A stretch of 64,000 nt of DNA from Streptomyces sp. NBC_00554 (GCF_041431135.1 NZ_CP107799.1:124001-188000), one strand, 5' to 3'; numbered from the stretch's first letter, positions 45,756-54,904 are shown. Numbers and translations are program-made. The notes: generated from the letters alone by a model not told the origin.

Positions 45756-45878
45756 CGGTTCTCCTCTTCCCGCGGGCAGTCGACCGGGCGCGAGCGGCAC
45801 CTGGTCGACCCGGCGATTCTGACACTGGCCCCACATAGTGCGGCAGTGTAGAGACAGGATTCAATCGCTCACACCTCA

Positions 45879-45900
45879 CTGTATCTGACAGTCTGTCTCC
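45879..45900. promoter_or_regulatory. Candidate operator between thioesterase and amidohydrolase
   Basis: CTGTATCTG followed by GACAGTCTGTC (45887-45897, a perfect palindrome around one T). Both CTGTATCTG and TCTGTCTCC recur at 48669-48682 in front of the tandem TetR genes. Confidence 0.45.
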
Positions 45901-46000
45901 ATCCCGTTCCCATATCGAAAGGCTTACGATACGTTCCCTGAGAGATGCTCGATCCGCCTCATCCGCCGTCCCGTCGGGGTACGGGACAGAGAGGTTTCTC

Positions 46001-47200
46001 ATGGACAGCTCACTCCTGGGGCCGGACTTCGCCCTCGCCGACGTCGACCAGCACTTCTACGAGTCCGCCGACTCATTCACCCGGCATCTCGACAAGCGGT
46101 TCAGCCAGGCCTTCCGCTGGGCGAAGACCGAGGACGGGCGTACCCGGTTGCTGATCGGTGACCGGCTCTTCACGATGATCAGCAACCCGACCTTCGATCC
46201 GGTCGCCAGGCCCGGAGCGCTCATCGAGTACTTCCGGGCCGAGAACAGTGCCGGCTCCGACGGCCGCAAGCTGATCGGCACACTGGAGCCGATCCGACCC
46301 GAGTACCGCGACCGCGCGCTGCGCCTCGATGTGCTGGAGCGTCAGTCGGTTGCCCAGGTCTGCATCCTGCCCACCCTCGCGCTCGGCATCGAGGAACTGC
46401 TCCACGACGACCCGCCGGCCCTGCACGCCGTACTCGACTCCTTCAACCGCTGGATCGACGACGAGTGGGGCTACAACCGCGACGGCCGCATCATCGCCCC
46501 GCCCGTGTTCAGCCTGGTCGATCCCGGCGCCGCGGAGCGCGAGTTGCGGCGGGTGATCGAGGCCGGTACGCGGATGATCGTGCTGCGCCCGGCACCGGTC
46601 GTCAGCCCGGGGGCTCCCCGGTCGCTCGGCGACCCCGCCCACGACAGGTTCTGGGCGATGGCCGCTGAGGCCGGGGTCGTCGTGGCCTTCCACGCCGCCG
46701 ACTCGGGGTACGCCAAGCACGCGAAGGAGTGGGGCGAGAGCATCACCTTCTCGACCTTCAGCCAGTCGCCGCTGACCGAGACGCTCGCCCTGCACGTCGA
46801 CCGGCCGGTCTCCGACACCATCGCCGCGCTGATCTGCCACGGCGTGTTCGACCGCCATCCGGCACTGCGGGTCGCCACTGTCGAACTCGGCTCGGGGTGG
46901 ATCCCCGATCTGCTGCGCCGGTTCAGGATCGCCTACGGCAGGATCCCGCAGACCTTCGGCAAGGATCCGATCGAGGCATTCCACGAGCACATCTGGGTCG
47001 CCCCGTTCCAGGAGGACAATCTGGCCCCCCTGCTCGACCTCATGCGGCCGGAGCGCATCCTGTTCGGTTCCGACTGGCCGCACCCCGAAGGGCTGGTGGA
47101 ACCCATGGACTACGTCAAGGACCTGGCCGGCATCAAGGTGGAGAGCCAGCGCCGGATCATGGGTGACAACCTCAGGGAGCTGATCGGTGTCGCCGCCTGA
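46001..47200 (+). CDS. Amidohydrolase-2 family metal-dependent hydrolase/decarboxylase
   Basis: 399 residues. N-terminal metal motif in ALADVDQHFYES, then RPEYRDRALRLDVLERQSVA, CILPTLALGIEELLHDD, the middle histidine in VVVAFHAADSGYAKHAKEWG, and the late motif FGSDWPHPEGL with the metal-site aspartate. Same superfamily as the 37446 gene but diverged. Its 3' end overlaps the end of the convergent TetR gene by 29 bases, so antisense effects are possible. Probable role: a ring- or side-chain-cleavage step in the catabolic route. Confidence 0.88.
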   Translation: MDSSLLGPDFALADVDQHFYESADSFTRHLDKRFSQAFRWAKTEDGRTRLLIGDRLFTMISNPTFDPVARPGALIEYFRAENSAGSDGRKLIGTLEPIRPEYRDRALRLDVLERQSVAQVCILPTLALGIEELLHDDPPALHAVLDSFNRWIDDEWGYNRDGRIIAPPVFSLVDPGAAERELRRVIEAGTRMIVLRPAPVVSPGAPRSLGDPAHDRFWAMAAEAGVVVAFHAADSGYAKHAKEWGESITFSTFSQSPLTETLALHVDRPVSDTIAALICHGVFDRHPALRVATVELGSGWIPDLLRRFRIAYGRIPQTFGKDPIEAFHEHIWVAPFQEDNLAPLLDLMRPERILFGSDWPHPEGLVEPMDYVKDLAGIKVESQRRIMGDNLRELIGVAA

Positions 47201-47978
47201 CCGGCAGGCGCTTCGCGGCTCCGTCGAGCAGCAGTCGCAGACCTCTGGCGAAGTGTTCGTCGTCGGTGCTCATCAGCCGTGCGACGTCCGGCAGCCCGGT
47301 CAGCAGCGGATGCCCGGCGGGGTCCAACCGGGCCACCGCGGCGCGCAGTTCGTCACCGTCCCGCCGGCCGCCGTCGCCCGTCTGCCGGGTGCGCCCGAGC
47401 TCGATGAGCGCGTAGCCGCGCGTGTACGTCCAGCAGGCACGGTAGACGCGCCGCGCGTCGGCGGGCGGCATGCCGGCGCCGGTGAGCAGCAGCAGATACG
47501 CCTCGGCACGTCCGTCCGCCGCCGACCCGTGCTCGGGCGTCGCGGCGGTGCCCTGCGCGCCGGGGCGGGCCCGCAGCAGTTCCAGGCGTTCGGCCAGGGT
47601 CCGGTACGCGTGGCGCAGGGCGGTGAAGTACCGGGCCAGTTCCTCCTGCCAGGGTCCGGCACCCGGCGGCGGAAGACGCCGGTACATCTCCTCGGTGGCC
47701 TCGTCGGCCAGCGCGATCAGCAGTTCCTCCTTGTTGCGGAAGTACCAGTAGATGCTGGCCACTCCGGCGCCGAGCTCCCGCGCCAGGGCGGGCATGGTCA
47801 GGGCGCGCGGCCCGCCCTCCGACAGCAGCGAGTCGGCCGCGCGGAGGATCTCCGCACGGCTCAGGGACCCTCGTGCACGGCGCTTTCTCGCTTCGCCGTT
47901 ACCGGCCTTGTCGTTACCGGCCTCGCCGTTCGCCGCCTCACCTTTACCGACCTCGCCCTCCCCTGCCGTGTCGTTCAT
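47172..47978 (-). CDS. TetR-family transcriptional regulator (second of a tandem pair)
   Basis: 268 residues. An N-terminal low-complexity lead of about 35 residues (repeats of Gly-Glu/Asn-Ala with charged residues) precedes the HTH: LTMPALARELGAGVASIYWY, FRNKEELLIALADE. C-terminal ligand domain is typical. ATG overlaps the stop of the TetR gene upstream (ATGA). Its HTH is close to that of its neighbour, suggesting an old duplication and perhaps heterodimers. Confidence 0.88.
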   Translation of the reverse strand: MNDTAGEGEVGKGEAANGEAGNDKAGNGEARKRRARGSLSRAEILRAADSLLSEGGPRALTMPALARELGAGVASIYWYFRNKEELLIALADEATEEMYRRLPPPGAGPWQEELARYFTALRHAYRTLAERLELLRARPGAQGTAATPEHGSAADGRAEAYLLLLTGAGMPPADARRVYRACWTYTRGYALIELGRTRQTGDGGRRDGDELRAAVARLDPAGHPLLTGLPDVARLMSTDDEHFARGLRLLLDGAAKRLPVRRRHRSAP

Positions 47979-48583
47979 CGGCGGATCCCGTCCACGAGCA
48001 GGTTCAGGCCGAACCTGAAGTCCTCGTCACTGTCACTGTCGTTGTCGCCGTGTCCGAGGGGCTCGCCGAGTACATGGCCCTGGGTGTAATGGGCGCATGC
48101 GTTGAACGCGTACACGGCCTCTTCGGGGCTCAGTCCGGCCCGCACGAAGAGGCCCACACCCTCCTCCAGCCGGCTGAGGATGGTCGGAGCCATGCTCGAC
48201 CGTACGAACATCGGTTCCGCGTCGAAGGCCATGACGTCGCGGTACACCGGCGTGGCCCGCAGCAGTTCGCGGAAGGCGGTGAAGTACGCGGCCGCCTCCT
48301 GGTCCCAGGGGCCGTCGCCGACCGGGGGCATCTGCAGGTACATCTGCCGGGTGACCCGGTCGAGCAGCGCGGCGAGCAGGTCCTCCTTGGTGCGGAAGTA
48401 CCAGTAGGTGCTGGTCACTCCGGCGCCGAGCTCCCGGGCGAGGACGGGCATGCTGAATCCGTCCAGGCCCTCGCGCTCGATGATCCGCTGGGCGGCGGAC
48501 AGGATCTGCTCACGGTCCAGGGATCCGTGAGGCCGCCGCCCCGGCGCGCTCGGGGCATCCGCACTCCGCTGTTCTGCCACCAC
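47975..48583 (-). CDS. TetR-family transcriptional regulator (first of a tandem pair)
   Basis: 202 residues, GTG start. HTH FSMPVLARELGAGVTSTYWY, FRTKEDLLAALLDRV, then TetR_C domain (PEEAVYAFNACAHYTQGHVL). Transcribed divergently from the VOC and enoyl-CoA hydratase genes, with the CTGTATCTG/TCTGTCTCC motif in between; those genes and the thioesterase/amidohydrolase promoter are probable targets. Confidence 0.9.
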   Translation of the reverse strand: MVAEQRSADAPSAPGRRPHGSLDREQILSAAQRIIEREGLDGFSMPVLARELGAGVTSTYWYFRTKEDLLAALLDRVTRQMYLQMPPVGDGPWDQEAAAYFTAFRELLRATPVYRDVMAFDAEPMFVRSSMAPTILSRLEEGVGLFVRAGLSPEEAVYAFNACAHYTQGHVLGEPLGHGDNDSDSDEDFRFGLNLLVDGIRR

Positions 48584-48668
48584 TCGGCCTCCTTCGCCCC
48601 GAGATTAGCCCAGGGAGGCCGGGGCCCGGCTCCTGGATCCGGAGCGACGAAACATTCAACTCAGTCAT

Positions 48669-48682
48669 CTGTATCTGTCTCC
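48669..48682. promoter_or_regulatory. Shared motif in the TetR/VOC divergent promoter
   Basis: CTGTATCTGTCTCC contains both elements present at 45879-45900. Proposed binding site for one of the tandem TetR proteins; it is not clearly palindromic here. Confidence 0.35.
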
Positions 48683-48744
48683 CGATCCAGCTCCACCCCT
48701 TCCCGTTCCCCCGCCCCTCCCCCGCCCGAATGGAGAAACCTCAG

Positions 48745-49671
48745 ATGACGACGGAGCGCTCCGGGCTCGCGCACGGCATCCTCCACTGCAACATCAACAC
48801 CGTTGGCGTCTCCGCCGCACATGACTTCTACGCGGGTCTGCTCGGCCTCACCCGGAGGATGCGCACGCTCACTCCGGCGGGCGACGGCGCGATGCTGGGA
48901 ATCGACGGCGACACCGACTCCGAGACCTGGTTCCTCTACGACGAGCGCGGACCCCGCGTGGCGCCGGCACTCGAACTGGTGCAGTGGAACTCCCCTGCGG
49001 TGGCGCGCCGTTCGGCGCCCGTCCCGGGCCACACCGGTCTGCTCGCCGTCGGCTTCCGGGTCCCGTCCCTCGAAGGGATCCGGTTGAGGGGGCTCGGGCC
49101 GGACGGCGCGAGCGCTTCGGCGGAGCGGTGCGTACTGCCGTACCGGGGCGAACGGCACCGCGGTATGCGGGTCACCGACCCGGACGGAGTTCCGGTGGAG
49201 TTGGTGCAGCACGCGGAGGGCGCGACCGTCCTCTCCCATCTGCGGATCGGCTGCCACGACCTCGCCCGGTCCTCGGTCTGCTACGCCGCGCTGGGGTTCC
49301 AGGAGGTCGCCGGCCCGTCCCATGTGGAGACCCCGGAGGCCGAGGTGTCCACCGTCTCGCTGGGGCTCTCCCAGGACCCGACGTTCACCCTCGAACTCGT
49401 CGAGTGGCGACGGCCGGTGAAGGTGACCCAGCCATCCGCCGAAGCGGGCAACGCCCAGGGGCTGTACCGGATCGCGCTGGGCTGCGAGGACGTGAAGGAA
49501 GCACACTCCGCACTGCTGGACACCCCCGGCTGGCAGGTCGGCGAGCCGCTCTGGGTGCCGATGCCCGGCTCGCCCCTGCCCGGTCTGACCGTGCTGTTCA
49601 TGACGGGCCCCGACGAGGTGGTCGTCGAGCTGGTGGAACGGCCGGCCACCGCCTTGGCCCACCGCAGCTGA
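48745..49671 (+). CDS. VOC-superfamily (glyoxalase/extradiol dioxygenase fold) protein
   Basis: 308 residues from ATG 48745, preferred over 48730 because GGAGA is then eight bases upstream. Two VOC modules: first HGILHCNINTVGVSAAHDFY, GLLGL and GMRVTDPDGVPVELVQH; second VLSHLRIGCHDLARSSVCYA, ALGF and DEVVVELVE. Possible metal ligands H and E are present in both. Could be a dioxygenase, epimerase or lyase; the two-module layout recalls extradiol dioxygenases but the family motif is not complete. Followed by enoyl-CoA hydratase. Confidence 0.8.
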   Translation: MTTERSGLAHGILHCNINTVGVSAAHDFYAGLLGLTRRMRTLTPAGDGAMLGIDGDTDSETWFLYDERGPRVAPALELVQWNSPAVARRSAPVPGHTGLLAVGFRVPSLEGIRLRGLGPDGASASAERCVLPYRGERHRGMRVTDPDGVPVELVQHAEGATVLSHLRIGCHDLARSSVCYAALGFQEVAGPSHVETPEAEVSTVSLGLSQDPTFTLELVEWRRPVKVTQPSAEAGNAQGLYRIALGCEDVKEAHSALLDTPGWQVGEPLWVPMPGSPLPGLTVLFMTGPDEVVVELVERPATALAHRS

Positions 49672-49754
49672 CGTCCCGCTCCTCACCCTCACCACCCCCG
49701 CCCTCTCGTCCTCGTGAACGAGGAATCCGTACCAGCTCCTGGAAGGCGCACCCC

Positions 49755-50558
49755 ATGACGACCGATCCGATCCTCTACCGCACCTCGGGCCCCGTCGCGG
49801 TCATCACCCTCAACCGGCCCGAGGCGGCCAACGCCCAGTCGCTCGCGTTCCTCGACGCACTCGACGCCGCCTGGAGCCGCGCCGAGTACGACGACGAGGT
49901 GCGGGTCATCGTGGTCAACGCCAACGGCAAACACTTCTCGGCAGGGCATGACCTGTCGGGCACGGACACCGCGCCGGAGACACTCGCGGAGATGTACCGG
50001 CAGGAGGCCCGCAAGTACCTCGGCTACTCCCTGAAGTGGCGCAACGTCCCCAAGCCGACCATCGCCGCCGTGCAGGGGGCATGCATCGCCGCGGGGCTCA
50101 TGCTGTGCTGGCCCTGCGACCTGATCATCGCTGCCGACAACGCCTACTTCTCGGACCCCGTGGTGGCGATGGGTATCGGAGGGGTCGAATACCACGGTCA
50201 CACCTGGGAGTTGGGTGCCCGCAAGGCGAAGGAGATGCTGTTCACCGGCGGGCGTATCGCGGCCGCGGAAGCAGAGCGGCTGGGGATGGTCAATCGCGTC
50301 GTCCCGCTCGACGCCCTCCAGGACGAAACGCTGGAACTGGCCCAGCAGATCGCGAGGCAGCATCCGTTCGCCCTGGCCCAGGCCAAGCGGGCCGTCAACC
50401 AGACACTGGACATCCAGGGGTTCCAGACGGCTCTGCAGGCGGTGTTCGACGTGCATCAGACCGGCCACGGGCACTGGTACAGCGCCGTGGGCTACCCCGC
50501 CATGGCCGGTCTCGACCGTATGAAGGAAGTCTCCGAGAAGAACGGCCGGCCCTCCTGA
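49755..50558 (+). CDS. Enoyl-CoA hydratase/isomerase family protein
   Basis: 267 residues. Crotonase fold: VAVITLNRPEAANAQSLAFL, oxyanion-hole pair in GKHFSAGHDLSG and AVQGACIAAGLMLCWPCDLI, and GMVNRVVPLDALQDETLELA. The residue positions of the two catalytic glutamates in true hydratases are not conserved as Glu-Glu (the second region reads GGVEYHGHTWELG), so it could be a C-C hydrolase, decarboxylase or isomerase. 83 bases after the VOC gene, same operon likely. Confidence 0.9.
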   Translation: MTTDPILYRTSGPVAVITLNRPEAANAQSLAFLDALDAAWSRAEYDDEVRVIVVNANGKHFSAGHDLSGTDTAPETLAEMYRQEARKYLGYSLKWRNVPKPTIAAVQGACIAAGLMLCWPCDLIIAADNAYFSDPVVAMGIGGVEYHGHTWELGARKAKEMLFTGGRIAAAEAERLGMVNRVVPLDALQDETLELAQQIARQHPFALAQAKRAVNQTLDIQGFQTALQAVFDVHQTGHGHWYSAVGYPAMAGLDRMKEVSEKNGRPS

Positions 50559-50567
50559 CGGAGAGTC

Positions 50568-51662
50568 CTACTCCCGGGACCCGACACCGTCCGCCGGACT
50601 CCAGCGGACGGTTTCCCCGGACTTCTCGATGACGAGGCCGCGTCGGGCCAGCGCGCGCAGGTGAGCGAACGCCTCGCCCACCGCCGCCCGTCGGGCGAGC
50701 AGGTCCATCTGCTGCCAGGGCCGGGACCAGCTCATCCGCTCCGCGACGTCCCAGGCCACTTCGCAGCCCTCCGCGAGCGCGGTCAGCACCTCCGCGAAAC
50801 GCCGTTCGTGGTGCCCCACCAGCTGTGCGAGACGGCCGCCGAGATCGGTGAACCGGTGTTCGTGCGCGGGGAGTACCTCCGCGGCGTCGCGTTCGGCGAG
50901 ACGGCCCAGGGACTCCAGGAAGTCGCCGAGCGTATCGCCGTCGTCGTCCGCCGGCGGCGGGACGTTGGGGGTGATGCGCGGCAGCACGTGGTCGCCGGAG
51001 AGCAGCAGCCGGTAGCGCGGTTCCCAGAAGCACAGGTGCCCGGGGGTGTGCCCAGGGGTCCAGATGGATGTGAGGGCCCATCCCGGAACGTCCGGCTCTT
51101 CGCCGTCCTCGATCAGCAGGTCGGGCCTGGGGATCTCGCGGGAGGCCAGCATCCGCAGGGCGGTGCGCTGTTCGTCGATCGCCGACGTCGGCGCACCCGC
51201 GCGGCGCAGCATTCCGTAGAACGCGGGGGACGGTTCGCTGCCCTCGAACTGCGGGATCACCGCGGCGTCGGCCGGGTGCAGCGACACCCAGGCACCGGAC
51301 GCCTCACGGACCCGGTGGGCGAGCCCGTAGTGGTCGGGGTGGACATGGGTCACCAGGACACCGCGTACGTCCTCGATACGGCTGCCGACGGTGACGAGTC
51401 CGGCGGACAGGACGTCGTACGCCTCGTCGTTGTCCCACCCCGCGTCGACGAGGTAGGGCCCGGCGGGCGTCTCGAAGACGTAGACGAGGACGTAGCGCAG
51501 CGAGGTGTTGGGGAGCGGCACAGGAATGCTCCACAGCCCGGGGCGGACGAGTTCGACCGGGGGCAGGGGTCGCTGCGGGCGCGCGGCGGCGCCCGCCCCA
51601 GGAGATATGGGAGACAAGGGAGATGCAGGAGATACGGGAGGCTGTGCGGCAGGGCTCGCCAT
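50568..51662 (-). CDS. MBL-fold metallo-hydrolase
   Basis: 364 residues. After a Pro/Ala/Ser-rich lead of about 35 residues, a metallo-beta-lactamase fold: VLVTHVHPDHYGLAHRVRE (HxHxDH), WTPGHTPGHLCFWEP, LLLSGDHVLPRITPNVPP and AEVLPAHEHRFTDLG supply the two zinc sites. A winged-helix-like C-terminal domain follows (DLLARRAAVGEAFAHLRALA). Similar two-part proteins hydrolyse thioesters or lactones; exact substrate unknown. Convergent with the enoyl-CoA hydratase, nine bases apart. Confidence 0.9.
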   Translation of the reverse strand: MASPAAQPPVSPASPLSPISPGAGAAARPQRPLPPVELVRPGLWSIPVPLPNTSLRYVLVYVFETPAGPYLVDAGWDNDEAYDVLSAGLVTVGSRIEDVRGVLVTHVHPDHYGLAHRVREASGAWVSLHPADAAVIPQFEGSEPSPAFYGMLRRAGAPTSAIDEQRTALRMLASREIPRPDLLIEDGEEPDVPGWALTSIWTPGHTPGHLCFWEPRYRLLLSGDHVLPRITPNVPPPADDDGDTLGDFLESLGRLAERDAAEVLPAHEHRFTDLGGRLAQLVGHHERRFAEVLTALAEGCEVAWDVAERMSWSRPWQQMDLLARRAAVGEAFAHLRALARRGLVIEKSGETVRWSPADGVGSRE

Positions 51663-51719
51663 GCGAAGGGCTTCCTTCGGTCATCTGGGGTTGGCGTCGG
51701 GCGTCGGAGCGGCTTCCGG

Positions 51720-52532
51720 TCAGCTGGTGAGGCCGCCGTCGACCGGCACGATCGCCCCGGTCATGGCCGACGCCCCGGGCCCGCAGAGCCAGGCGATGGC
51801 CTCCGCCACTTCCCGCGGTTCGAGGAGACGCCGGACGAGTTGCTGGCCCGCGAACTCCTCGGGGTCGTCGAGGTCGTAGACGGCGGCGCTGGCGCGCAGC
51901 ATCTCGCCCCGGGTGGATCCGGGGCACACGGCGTTGGCGGTGACTCCGGTACCGGCGAGGTCGGCGGCCAGGGAGCGGACGTACCCGATCACGGCGGCCT
52001 TGGCGGCGGAGTACGCCCCCAGGTGCAGCATCGCGCGCAGTCCGGCGGCGGAGGAGACGGCGACGAAGCGTCCGTACCCGGCCCTCGTCATGGCCGGGAC
52101 GGTTGCCTCCGCGAGCCGTCGCACGGAGTGCAGGTTGGCGCTCAGCATGCTGTCCCACACCTCGTCGGGTGTCTGCCAGGCGGGGGCTCCGTGGATGGCT
52201 CCGGCGACCGCCGCGGCGGCGGTGGGTGTTCGGCCGTCGAGTGCGTCGGCGAGCCGGGCGGGGAACCCGCGGTCGGCCGCGTCGGCCACGCACACCCGGA
52301 CGTCGGGTGCTCCGGCGGCACGGCACTCGTCCGCCACGGCATCGAGGTCCTTCTCGTTCGGCATGGGGTAGGTGAGGGAGGGATCGTCACGGCATGCGTC
52401 CACCAGGACCAGCGACCAGCCGCTCCGCGCCAGGACGCGCGCGGTCTCGGCGCCGATGCCACGCGCCGCTCCGGTGACGATTCCCGTCCGCCCTTCCGCT
52501 TCCTTCGGTCCGTCCGTTCCCGTCTCGCTCAT
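51720..52532 (-). CDS. Mycofactocin-coupled SDR-family oxidoreductase
   Basis: 270 residues. SDR core: GIVTGAARGIGAETARVLAR, catalytic serine in VAVSSAAGLRAM, YSAAKAA, PGSTRGEM. After beta-2 it carries the insert LVDACRDDPSLTYPMPNEKD LDAVADEC, the Asp...Tyr-Pro...Asp-Leu pattern that marks dehydrogenases which keep NAD(H) tightly bound and need mycofactocin as external acceptor. Divergent from mftF with 136 bases between, so shared control is likely. This is the clearest dehydrogenase client of the cofactor in the window. Confidence 0.85.
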   Translation of the reverse strand: MSETGTDGPKEAEGRTGIVTGAARGIGAETARVLARSGWSLVLVDACRDDPSLTYPMPNEKDLDAVADECRAAGAPDVRVCVADAADRGFPARLADALDGRTPTAAAAVAGAIHGAPAWQTPDEVWDSMLSANLHSVRRLAEATVPAMTRAGYGRFVAVSSAAGLRAMLHLGAYSAAKAAVIGYVRSLAADLAGTGVTANAVCPGSTRGEMLRASAAVYDLDDPEEFAGQQLVRRLLEPREVAEAIAWLCGPGASAMTGAIVPVDGGLTS

Positions 52533-52668
52533 ACGGCCTCCTCCGGTGGGCGCCAGATGCTGGACACCTGCCGGGCGCTTCCCGCGATGATAGATGAAGA
52601 ATTAAACTGATTGATAGGCCATCGAGTTTCATCGACATCCATCGAGCTCTCGGCGATCAGGAGAATCC

Positions 52669-54225
52669 TTGACGAACGACGATGTTCCTCCGCTGCCTTC
52701 CGGCTTCCGGCTACGCGCCGACCCCGGCCTCGCGGTCCTCCAGGACGGCCGAGTTCTCCTGGGCGGTGCCCCCTATCGTCTGATCCGGCTCTCCGAACGC
52801 GCGGCCCCGCTGGTCGACGGGTGGCTCTCCGGGAAGCCGGTGGGCGGCGGGCGGGCTCCGGGGCTGCTGGCCCGGCGGTTGGTCGACGCCGGGATGCTGC
52901 ACCCCGTGCCGGATCCGGTCGTCGGCCCCGTGCCCGAGGTGACGGTCGTGATCCCCGTACGGGATCGACCCGTCCAACTCGCCCGGTGTCTGGCGGGGTT
53001 GGCGGCGCAGGACGGCTGCACGCGGGTACTCGTGGTCGACGACGGGTCGCTGGAGCCGGCGGCGGTCGCGCGGGTGGCGTCCGCCGCGGGAGCCGAACTG
53101 ATCCGGCACCGGACCAACCGGGGGCCTGCGGCCGCACGCAATACCGGCCTTGAGCGGGCGTCCACCGAGTTGGTCGCCTTCGTCGACTCGGACTGCGTGC
53201 CCGGCCTCGACTGGCTGGCGCCACTGTTGCCGCACTTCTCGGACCCGGCGGTAGCGGTGGTCGCGCCACGCATCGTCGCGCTCGACCCGGGCTCCTCCGC
53301 CGCGGGAGCCGCGGACGGCGCCCGCACCATCCGCACCACCGGTGTCGCCTCGTCCATCGCGGCCTACGAGGCGGAGCACTCGCCCTTGGACATGGGACCA
53401 CAGGAAAGCGTCGTACGGCCGCAAACAGCGGTGCCGTACGTGCCGAGTGCAGCCTTGGTGGTGCGGCGGGCCGCTGTCGGTGCGGGGTTCGACGCGGACA
53501 TGCGCGTCGGCGAGGATGTGGACCTGGTCTGGCGGCTCGCGGCCGGCGGACACCGGGTCCGTTACGAGCCGGCGGCGACCGTGCGGCACGAGCACCGGAC
53601 GCGGCCGGGCGACTGGTTCTCCCGGCGGATGGACTACGGCAGTTCGGCCGCCCCGCTGGCCCTGCGACACCCCGGGCGGCTGCCTGCGGTGTCGATGTCC
53701 GGCTGGAGCGCGCTGGCCTGGGGGCTGACTCTGGCGCGGCATCCGGTGGCGGGGGCGGCGGTGGCCGCCGGAAGCACCGCGGCGCTCGCCCACAAACTCT
53801 CCGCCTGGAACGACCGGCCCTGGCCGCTGGCCACGCGACTGGCCGGCGGCGGAACCCTGATGGCGGGCGAGCTGCTCGGCCGCACCCTGCTGCGGGCGTG
53901 GCTGCCGCTCGCGCTGCCCGTCGCCGTGGCGGTGCCGAAGTTGAGGCTGCCGCTCGCGGCGGCCGCGGTCGCTCCGGCGGTGCTTGCCTACCGTCGCAGC
54001 GGCAGCGGGCTGGGCGCGGTGCCGTGGGTGACGCTCAAGCTGCTCGACGACGCGGCGTACGGCCTCGGGGTCTGGCGAGGCTGTCTGCGCGAGCGCACCG
54101 CGGCACCACTGCGAGGTCGCCTGTGGTGGATATCTGACGATGGCGTCTCCGCAAGAGGCCGTGGCCCGAGGCTCCGCCGCGGCGGTGACACGAAGGGGGA
54201 CGCCGGTCGGCCCGCTCACCCCTGA
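52669..54225 (+). CDS. mftF: Mycofactocin glycosyltransferase
   Basis: 518 residues from TTG 52669, set by AGGAG five bases upstream. N-terminal about 70 residues look like a PqqD-type peptide-binding fold (LRADPGLAVLQDGRVLLGGA, PYRLIRLSERAAPLVDGWLS), then a GT-A glycosyltransferase: VTVVIPVRDRPVQLARCLAG, LVVDDGS, AARNTGLERASTELVAFVDS DC (DSD metal site), VGEDVDLVWRLAAGGHRVRY. The C-terminal part has hydrophobic helices. MftF adds beta-1,4-glucose units to premycofactocin (known from mycobacteria). It overlaps convergently the end of mftR by 10 bases. Confidence 0.93.
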   Translation: MTNDDVPPLPSGFRLRADPGLAVLQDGRVLLGGAPYRLIRLSERAAPLVDGWLSGKPVGGGRAPGLLARRLVDAGMLHPVPDPVVGPVPEVTVVIPVRDRPVQLARCLAGLAAQDGCTRVLVVDDGSLEPAAVARVASAAGAELIRHRTNRGPAAARNTGLERASTELVAFVDSDCVPGLDWLAPLLPHFSDPAVAVVAPRIVALDPGSSAAGAADGARTIRTTGVASSIAAYEAEHSPLDMGPQESVVRPQTAVPYVPSAALVVRRAAVGAGFDADMRVGEDVDLVWRLAAGGHRVRYEPAATVRHEHRTRPGDWFSRRMDYGSSAAPLALRHPGRLPAVSMSGWSALAWGLTLARHPVAGAAVAAGSTAALAHKLSAWNDRPWPLATRLAGGGTLMAGELLGRTLLRAWLPLALPVAVAVPKLRLPLAAAAVAPAVLAYRRSGSGLGAVPWVTLKLLDDAAYGLGVWRGCLRERTAAPLRGRLWWISDDGVSARGRGPRLRRGGDTKGDAGRPAHP

Positions 54226-54821
54226 GCACCATCGGCAAAGCCGTTGCACAGTTCCCTGATGGCGGTCTCCAGCAGGGCCGAGAGGTCCGCCCCTTCGTGG
54301 TCCAGCCACTCCTCGTACGCTGCGAGGGCGGCGCCCAGCACCACGTGGCCGACGAGCCGCGGCAGCAGCGCGTCGGCGGGTCGGCCGGTGCGCGTGGCGA
54401 CGAACTCGGCGACGACGGACCGCCACGCCGCATACCTCAGGGTGGCGTCGGCCTGCAGCTCCGGGACACGCAGGATCAGCTGCATTCGTCTGCGGTGCCC
54501 GGGTTCTTCGCGCGGGTCGAAGCGGTTGAAGGAGACCACCGCCGCGCGCACCGCGTCCATCGTGGGAACCGTCGCCGGCCCGCCCGCGAACTGGTCGCGC
54601 AGCCCTTCCAGATGGTCGTCGAAGTCGCCCCACACCAGGTCCTTCTTGGACGCGTGGTAGCGGAAGAAAGTGCGGCGGGAGATACCGGCGGCGGCAGCGA
54701 TGTCATCGACCGTGGTCCGCGCGAAGCCCTTGCGGGCGAACAGTGCGAAGGCATGCCGCTCCAGCTCCGCGCGCGAGGTGGCCGAGGGGCGCCCCAGCGG
54801 TGCCGATTTCCGTGGATGCAC
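54216..54821 (-). CDS. mftR: Mycofactocin-system TetR regulator
   Basis: 201 residues, GTG start. TetR HTH: FARTTVDDIAAAAGISRRTF, FRYHASKKDLVWGDFDDHL, then the conserved MftR ligand domain (FNRFDPREEPGHRRRMQLIL RVPELQADATLRY, AAWRSVVAEFVATRTGRPAD). MftR represses mft genes and is released by long-chain acyl-CoA in mycobacteria. Divergent from mftA, with an ACTAGT-centred palindrome between. The convergent arrangement with mftF is unlike the usual mftR-A-B order on one strand. Confidence 0.9.
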   Translation of the reverse strand: MHPRKSAPLGRPSATSRAELERHAFALFARKGFARTTVDDIAAAAGISRRTFFRYHASKKDLVWGDFDDHLEGLRDQFAGGPATVPTMDAVRAAVVSFNRFDPREEPGHRRRMQLILRVPELQADATLRYAAWRSVVAEFVATRTGRPADALLPRLVGHVVLGAALAAYEEWLDHEGADLSALLETAIRELCNGFADGAQG

Positions 54822-54838
54822 GTCGACCCCTTCTCATC

Positions 54839-54852
54839 TGACACTAGTATCA
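54839..54852. promoter_or_regulatory. Putative MftR operator between mftR and mftA
   Basis: TGACACTAGTATCA is a 14-base palindrome with one mismatched pair, 53 bases before mftA and 18 before mftR. Confidence 0.55.
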
Positions 54853-54904
54853 CTTACTGTTTACGGCATCCGGTGCCAAAAGTCGTCCGTCGGAAGGAAC
54901 TTCG

